From assembly GCF_002777965.1 (NCBI RefSeq), contig NZ_NGVR01000014.1, positions 23,302-87,301 of the forward strand: DNA of 64,000 nucleotides, in the 5' to 3' direction. Under the pieces are notes generated by a model. The model made no database searches. It was not told the origin of the DNA and worked only from the letters and a program-made list of their open reading frames with translations. Positions 59,380 to 64,000 of the stretch are shown piece by piece. This stretch comes from Proteus columbae (GTDB lineage: Bacteria > Pseudomonadota > Gammaproteobacteria > Enterobacterales > Enterobacteriaceae). The position numbers were made by a program, and so were the translations under genes. How positions within the stretch are numbered: position 1 is the stretch's first letter; every line of letters starts with the position of its first letter.

Positions 59380-60633
59380 TTAGTGTGTGAGTGAATTAAG
59401 TGCCCAGCGAGAAAGTGTTCCTTGTGCATACAAATAATCAAGCATCCCGTGCCTGAGATCGCCCAATGTCGTGGCATAAGATAATTCAACATCAGATAAC
59501 TCTTTTTCTGCATTTAAAACATCTAACAAAGAACGACGTGCAACATTAAATTGTAATTGATAAAAATCGACTACTTTTGTCGATGATAAAATTTGTGCAT
59601 CTAATATCTTTAATTTTTGAGTACTTTTTTGGATATTAATTACCGATAAACGTCTTGCTTCTTCAATGTCTCGAATAACTCTATCCATTCTCTGCTGAGC
59701 CGCATTTAACTGACTTACTTTTTCATCAACAGAATATAATGATGAAAAATTAATAATATCCCATGTCACATCAATGCCTATCTGACGATCATCTTTAGTT
59801 ATATTTCCAGTTAAATTAATTCGTGGTAATTGTTTTTTATTTTCAACTTTAACGCCCATTTTTTTAGCGTCTATATCTGCTTGGCTCACAAGATAGGCAG
59901 GATTTTGATTATTATTTTCCGCTGTGAATTCTCTATACATATCACTGACCGTCATTCCATCAAAAGGATTGACAAGATCACTCTCTCCAACAGGAAACCC
60001 TGTATATTTTGATAACGTATTTAGCGTTGTCATTAATTCTTTTTCATAATAGTTAATATCTTGCTCTACTAATATTTTTCTTGCTTCTGCCTGAACATAT
60101 TCAGAAATACGCCCTTCATCATTACGGGCTATCACATTTAATTCAGAGATAATTTTATTATGCCTATCTAAACTTTTTTTCTTTACCACAATAGATTCTT
60201 TGGCTAACAATGCTTTTAAATAGAGATCTGATATGGTGTAAGCGACATTTTCTTTAGTTTCACTATATTTAAATTGATAATATTGTTGTTCTTTTTCATT
60301 ACGTTCAACATCATTTTCTATTCCACCAAAAGAATAGAGATTTAATTCTCCTCTAAGCCCTGGAGTAAAACTATTATTATCATAATCACTTTCATCACGA
60401 TGATATTGACCTAATAATTTATTTCCAGTGACGCTTATTACAGGAAAATGCTGAGCTCTAGCCTGATTAACTCTTGCAACCGATACATCTATATCAGCTT
60501 TAGCTTCTAATAACTCAGGTGCATTATTTAATGAGTTATTTAATATATATTTCAAAGAATTTGCATGTGAATTAAATAATACACCTCCAAAAATAACAAA
60601 CGTTATTATTTTGAGTTTATTTATAGAAAACAC
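59380..60633 (-). CDS. TolC-family outer membrane channel of the type I system
   Basis: Outer-membrane efflux/secretion channel with a periplasmic coiled-coil barrel. I choose the GTG at 60633, with GAGG upstream; the product then starts with a signal peptide ending near SHAN, and has about 417 residues. The frame can be extended nine codons upstream without support. Internal repeats typical of TolC family are seen (LNNSLNNAPELLEAKADIDVSVARVNQARAQ; SARRSLLDVLNAEKELSD-like VARRSLLDVLNAEKELSD). Order adhesin-TolC-ABC-HlyD matches the Salmonella bapABCD locus. Confidence 0.9.
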   Translation of the reverse strand: MFSINKLKIITFVIFGGVLFNSHANSLKYILNNSLNNAPELLEAKADIDVSVARVNQARAQHFPVISVTGNKLLGQYHRDESDYDNNSFTPGLRGELNLYSFGGIENDVERNEKEQQYYQFKYSETKENVAYTISDLYLKALLAKESIVVKKKSLDRHNKIISELNVIARNDEGRISEYVQAEARKILVEQDINYYEKELMTTLNTLSKYTGFPVGESDLVNPFDGMTVSDMYREFTAENNNQNPAYLVSQADIDAKKMGVKVENKKQLPRINLTGNITKDDRQIGIDVTWDIINFSSLYSVDEKVSQLNAAQQRMDRVIRDIEEARRLSVINIQKSTQKLKILDAQILSSTKVVDFYQLQFNVARRSLLDVLNAEKELSDVELSYATTLGDLRHGMLDYLYAQGTLSRWALNSLTH

Positions 60634-60690
60634 AGATATTACCTCTAGTAAAAAATACAACCTAAATATAGAAATTTATGATTGGATAAT

Positions 60691-60714
60691 AAGGCTGCTC
60701 GAACGAGCAGCCTT
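60691..60714 (-). terminator. Hairpin between the adhesin and the channel gene
   Basis: Stem AAGGCTGCTC / GAGCAGCCTT with GAAC/GTTC loop, 10 bp perfect, followed on the minus strand by TTATTATCC. The T run is weak, so it may reduce rather than stop transcription into the export genes. Confidence 0.6.
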
Positions 60715-60735
60715 AAATTTAATTAAAACGGATAA

Positions 60736-63700
60736 TTAGAAAACACCTCCATTATCGATAATATTATTATCGATATAGACATTAGCACCACTTGCACTAC
60801 TGTAAAGCGTATAAGTATGCTCAGTGCCATCCAATGCAGTTGCTTTAGTTGTTGTGGCGGTAGCAGTAAATGTACCTAAACTTCCTACACCATCAGCCCC
60901 CAAATCAACTTTATCATTAGCATCACCAGAAATATAAATCGTTGAATTTGCATTCATACCCAATACATCCGATACTGTTAATTTGACGGTTTGAGATGCA
61001 TTGTCTGCTTTCAGATCACTGCCAACAGTCATATCAACTTTTTCGAAACCAGCAATACCTTCATCTTTCCCTGCTGCCAGATTGACAGAGATATTCCCTG
61101 TCAGAACCAGAGTATCACTACCTTCACCACCGTTAATATAGCCTTGATTACCAATAGGTTTAGGATCATAGTCTTTTGTCAGAACAACGATATCATCACC
61201 AGCACCTGCATCAATGGTTATTTTACCATTTGAAATAGTACCTATTTTGATTATGTCATTCCCCTCACCACCATCAATTGTCGTCGCAGCTGAACCTAAA
61301 GTTGCACCAGTGGAATCAAATACATCATCTCCTGCCCCTAGTGAAATAGTTGTGTTATATGCCCCTTCAGTGACGGTAACAGTATCATTGCCGTCCCCCA
61401 TAGAAACAGTAGCACCACCATAAATCCACCCAGCAGTTAAGGTATCGGCATTATCACCGACAGAAACATTACCAGTCAGGTTTTTAGTGATAGTGATATT
61501 ATCACTACCGTATCCACCTAGAATTTCACCGGATACAGAACCATAAATAGTGACAGTATTAACATCCGTAACTGCGTCAATATTATTGTCATTACCCAGA
61601 CTGAAATTGCCACCATCCTGATAAACAGAAAGATACTCTTTTGGCAGATTTGACTTAGCTTGAGTACCACTACCCAGATCTAATAAACCAGATAATTCGG
61701 TATTATTTTGAGAATTAGCATCCCCCTGAATATATGTATCACTGCCCGATCCTAGATAGATTTGTCCAGCATTTTTTACCCCTGTACGTTTAATCGTAAC
61801 GGTGTCATCACCGGACTCCATAAAGAGATAACTGCCAGCATACATAACACGCAACGCCGTATTCATACCATCCATAGTAAAAGTATCGTTACCTTCACCA
61901 GCATAGACACGGGTATTGGTTAACATATTACCGCGGATCACCATCAGGTCATCGCCAGCCCCTAAATCAACAGTTGTAATACTTTGATTACCATCTGTTT
62001 TTGAACCATCAGGTCCATTGTCTGAAGAGTTAGCCACATTGCTGTATGATGAAGTTTCACTACCATCCTGATAATAACCAACATAAATTGTATCGTTATA
62101 ATCAGTTGTTAACATAGGATCAGCATCACCGCTGTTAGCACCGATGGTATATCCAAAATCGTTTGTTCCCGCTTTAGATGAGGATAACGAATATTTCAGC
62201 GTAAAATCACCATCCAGATTACGTAATGAAATCGGGTTACCATCATAAATAACACCAGTAGCAGAAGAGCCAGCGTTATTTACTGTATCTGTCACAGCAG
62301 TGGCGTTATCTGATGTTCCTGTAATGGTTGCAACAACTTTCTCCATACCCTCTGCATCAAATGCATTCTTGTTAGCTTCCATTGTTGGATCAACCATAAA
62401 TGACACGCTCTTAGATCCAGCAGGAATAACAACCGTTACTGTTGATGCACCATCATACGTTACTTTGCCTGTGTCACCATGCAACGTTATTTTTCCGTCG
62501 TGCTGAGAGCCTGCAAGCGTTGAATAATCTGGCGCACTGGCATGACCCGCACCATTTGTTAAGGTGATTGTTACGGTCACATCTTGCGTTGCAACAAAAT
62601 CCAGAGCAACGGTATACACTAATCCAGTAGTACCATCTGTGTCTTCAACGGTTGCAGGAACTTCAGTTACTTCACCAGAAACAGAGGCATCTGCACTAAT
62701 CTTATCCCCTTTGCTATCCGTTGATGTTGTATCAACACTGATACTCACTGTCGGTAACACATCTGTTTTAGATGTTGCTGTTGCCGGATCACTTTCATTA
62801 CCACTTGGATCTTTAGCAACTGCGGTCACTTCACTGTTATCTTTTACATTATCCGATGGAATAGTAGTGTTATTACCCTGACTGTCTGGGATCAAATTAG
62901 GATCGCTAGATGTCCAGCCATTATCCCCTTTCTCCATTGTTACAGTCTGTTTATCACCATTTTCATCCTCAAAGGTAATTTCAACAGAATCACCTTTATT
63001 GGCATCCCCCGGCAGTTCAACGGAAACAGAACCATTATCTTCTGCATTTAATACCGGTGCCGATGGTGCAACCGTATCGACAGTAAAGTCTGTTGCTTTA
63101 CCCTCACCGCTTGTGTTGCCCGCAGGATCGGTGATTTCTGCTTTAACAGAATAATTACCGTCTGGAGTTGCTTTATCTGCTGGAATAGTGACATCCGCTT
63201 TACCCGCGGTCACTTCATCTGCCGTCAGTGTATGCTCAACCGTCTCGGTGGTACCGTCTGGTTTGGTGATCGTCAGCGTCAGGGTGTCACCGGCTTCACT
63301 GCCTTTTGGCACTGTCACTTCGGTTTGTACACCGTCTTTTAGCTCATCGGCATTTACACCATTAGCGGCTTCTGGAATAGTCACCACCGGAGTTGTATCT
63401 ACCACACCGTCACCGTCGGTGTCGCCCGGGATTTGAGTATCGACAGTAAAGTCGGTTGGCTGACCTTTTCCGCTGGTATTACCCGCAGGATCGGTGATTT
63501 CTGCAGTGACCGAATAGTTACCGTCTGCCGTCACTTTATCTGCTGGAATAGTGACATCCGCTTTACCTGCGGTTACTTCATCTGCCGTCAGTGTGTGCTC
63601 AACCGTCTCGGTGGTACCGTCTGGTTTGGTGATTGTCAGGGTGAGTTTATCCCCTTCCGCGCTACCTGCTGGCACGGTTACTTCGGTTTGTACGCCGTCT

Positions 63701-64000
63701 TTCAACTCGTCGGCATTTACACCATTAGCCGCTTCTGGAATGGTCACCACCGGAGTAGTATCTACCACGCCGTCACCATCAGTGTCGCCTGGAATTTGAG
63801 TATCGACTGTAAAATCAGTTGGCTGGCCTTTTCCGCTGGTATTACCCGCTGGATCAGTGATTTCAGCCGTAACAGAGTAGTTACCGTCTGGAGTTGCTTT
63901 ATCTGCCGGAATAGTGACATCCGCTTTACCCGCGGTCACTTCATCTGCCGTCAGCGTGTGTTCAACGGTGTCAGTGCTACCGTCAGGTTTGGTGATTGTC
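60736..64000 (-). CDS. Giant Ig-repeat/RTX adhesin, C-terminal part (BapA/LapA-like)
   Basis: The frame is open to the right edge, so the N-terminus is missing; 1087 C-terminal codons are visible. The apparent start at 63939 is an internal GTG (Val). From the edge: 121-residue bacterial Ig-like repeats joined by Ca-binding DTDGDGVVDTT linkers; a variant Ig-like unit (SAPVLNAEDNGSVSVELPG); a Calx-beta-like region (GHASAPDYSTLAGS; IPAGSKSVSF); then RTX-type GG/GxGxD nonapeptides (AGEGNDTFT, GDGNDTVTV, GAGDDVFD, GGEGNDII, GAGDDIVVL, GGEGSDTLVL). The C-terminus (LDGTEHTYTLYSS, VYIDNNIID) is a type I secretion signal. Probably secreted and held on the cell surface for adhesion and biofilm. Confidence 0.93.
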   Translation of the reverse strand, partial: TITKPDGSTDTVEHTLTADEVTAGKADVTIPADKATPDGNYSVTAEITDPAGNTSGKGQPTDFTVDTQIPGDTDGDGVVDTTPVVTIPEAANGVNADELKDGVQTEVTVPAGSAEGDKLTLTITKPDGTTETVEHTLTADEVTAGKADVTIPADKVTADGNYSVTAEITDPAGNTSGKGQPTDFTVDTQIPGDTDGDGVVDTTPVVTIPEAANGVNADELKDGVQTEVTVPKGSEAGDTLTLTITKPDGTTETVEHTLTADEVTAGKADVTIPADKATPDGNYSVKAEITDPAGNTSGEGKATDFTVDTVAPSAPVLNAEDNGSVSVELPGDANKGDSVEITFEDENGDKQTVTMEKGDNGWTSSDPNLIPDSQGNNTTIPSDNVKDNSEVTAVAKDPSGNESDPATATSKTDVLPTVSISVDTTSTDSKGDKISADASVSGEVTEVPATVEDTDGTTGLVYTVALDFVATQDVTVTITLTNGAGHASAPDYSTLAGSQHDGKITLHGDTGKVTYDGASTVTVVIPAGSKSVSFMVDPTMEANKNAFDAEGMEKVVATITGTSDNATAVTDTVNNAGSSATGVIYDGNPISLRNLDGDFTLKYSLSSSKAGTNDFGYTIGANSGDADPMLTTDYNDTIYVGYYQDGSETSSYSNVANSSDNGPDGSKTDGNQSITTVDLGAGDDLMVIRGNMLTNTRVYAGEGNDTFTMDGMNTALRVMYAGSYLFMESGDDTVTIKRTGVKNAGQIYLGSGSDTYIQGDANSQNNTELSGLLDLGSGTQAKSNLPKEYLSVYQDGGNFSLGNDNNIDAVTDVNTVTIYGSVSGEILGGYGSDNITITKNLTGNVSVGDNADTLTAGWIYGGATVSMGDGNDTVTVTEGAYNTTISLGAGDDVFDSTGATLGSAATTIDGGEGNDIIKIGTISNGKITIDAGAGDDIVVLTKDYDPKPIGNQGYINGGEGSDTLVLTGNISVNLAAGKDEGIAGFEKVDMTVGSDLKADNASQTVKLTVSDVLGMNANSTIYISGDANDKVDLGADGVGSLGTFTATATTTKATALDGTEHTYTLYSSASGANVYIDNNIIDNGGVF
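63074..64000. repeat. Near-identical 363-bp repeats in the adhesin gene
   Basis: Each unit encodes 121 residues. Matching points such as GGTTTGGTGAT recur at 63260-63270, 63623-63633 and 63986-63996, spacing 363 bp. The third unit from the edge diverges after the VDT motif (near 63076). More copies probably lie beyond the window. Base composition here is visibly richer in G+C than the export genes. Confidence 0.95.

Noticed and set aside
63188..63799. Repeated 82-codon open frames on the plus strand opposite the adhesin
   Set aside because: They are mirror frames of the 363-bp repeats; the minus-strand frame is the real adhesin.
63939..63941. Start codon of the adhesin at 63939
   Set aside because: It is an internal GTG (Val) in a repeat; the frame stays open to the window edge.
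63074..64000. CRISPR-like array from the regular repeats
   Set aside because: Units are 363 bp, coding and contiguous, with no spacers.
54862..64000. Proven genomic island with attachment sites at tRNA-Phe
   Set aside because: No integrase and no second copy of the tRNA 3' end is visible in the window; kept only as a possibility.

Overview
The window looks like a chromosomal segment of an AT-rich member of the Enterobacterales, most probably Proteus or a close relative in the Morganellaceae. The gene order largely follows E. coli K-12 neighbourhoods (serV-csrA-alaS-recA-pncC; aas-lplT; proBA-crl-frsA-gpt-pepD; dinB-yafK-yafJ-gmhA-fadE; lysA-lysR; rsmE-gshB-yqgE-ruvX-yggR-yggS-proC-yggT-rdgB-hemW; yggN-yggL-trmB-mutY-yggX-mltC). 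The composition is much more AT-rich than E. coli, and a complete Na+-NQR locus is present. The genus is an inference from composition and content; no rRNA or other species marker is visible.

Layout. Positions 1-6150: partial tRNA-Ser(GCU), csrA, alaS, a gene-empty AT-rich stretch where E. coli carries recX, recA with its LexA-controlled promoter, and pncC. 6180-12790: lysophospholipid salvage (aas-lplT), aroL with a TyrR-like operator, and proBA. 12790-17000: crl, frsA, gpt and divergent pepD. 17100-21700: a Fur-controlled TonB-dependent siderophore receptor, dinB with a LexA box, and a secreted GDPD-fold protein with an altered active site. 21780-28970: the Na+-pumping NADH:quinone reductase operon nqrABCDEF followed by apbE and nqrM, so the pump and both of its maturation factors lie together. 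29380-34200: yafK, yafJ, gmhA and fadE. 34300-39130: lysA/lysR, then a second LysR-type regulator divergent from an MBL-fold/DsbA-like pair. 39230-54940: a lone prepilin peptidase, then housekeeping runs (rsmE to hemW), a Fur-linked siderophore-binding protein, yggN, glsB, yggL, trmB, mutY, yggX, mltC and tRNA-Phe. 55000-64000: an accessory region with a small lipoprotein gene and a type I secretion locus on the minus strand (giant Ig-repeat/RTX adhesin, TolC-like channel, ABC exporter, HlyD-family adaptor).

The most notable observation is in the HlyD-family adaptor. An exact 32-bp tandem duplication splits the gene into two out-of-frame ORFs. Removing one copy restores a continuous frame of about 419 codons. 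The duplicated unit is bounded by copies of the octamer GCAACAAT, which suggests slipped-strand duplication or deletion and a possible reversible on/off state for export of the adhesin. The adhesin gene runs off the right edge of the window and carries near-identical 363-bp repeats.

Several genes show changed catalytic motifs: the GDPD lacks the usual ExD and HD residues, the MBL protein has HxDxDF in place of HxHxDH, and FrsA has Arg at the nucleophile elbow. No insertion sequence, integrase, CRISPR array or rRNA was seen.
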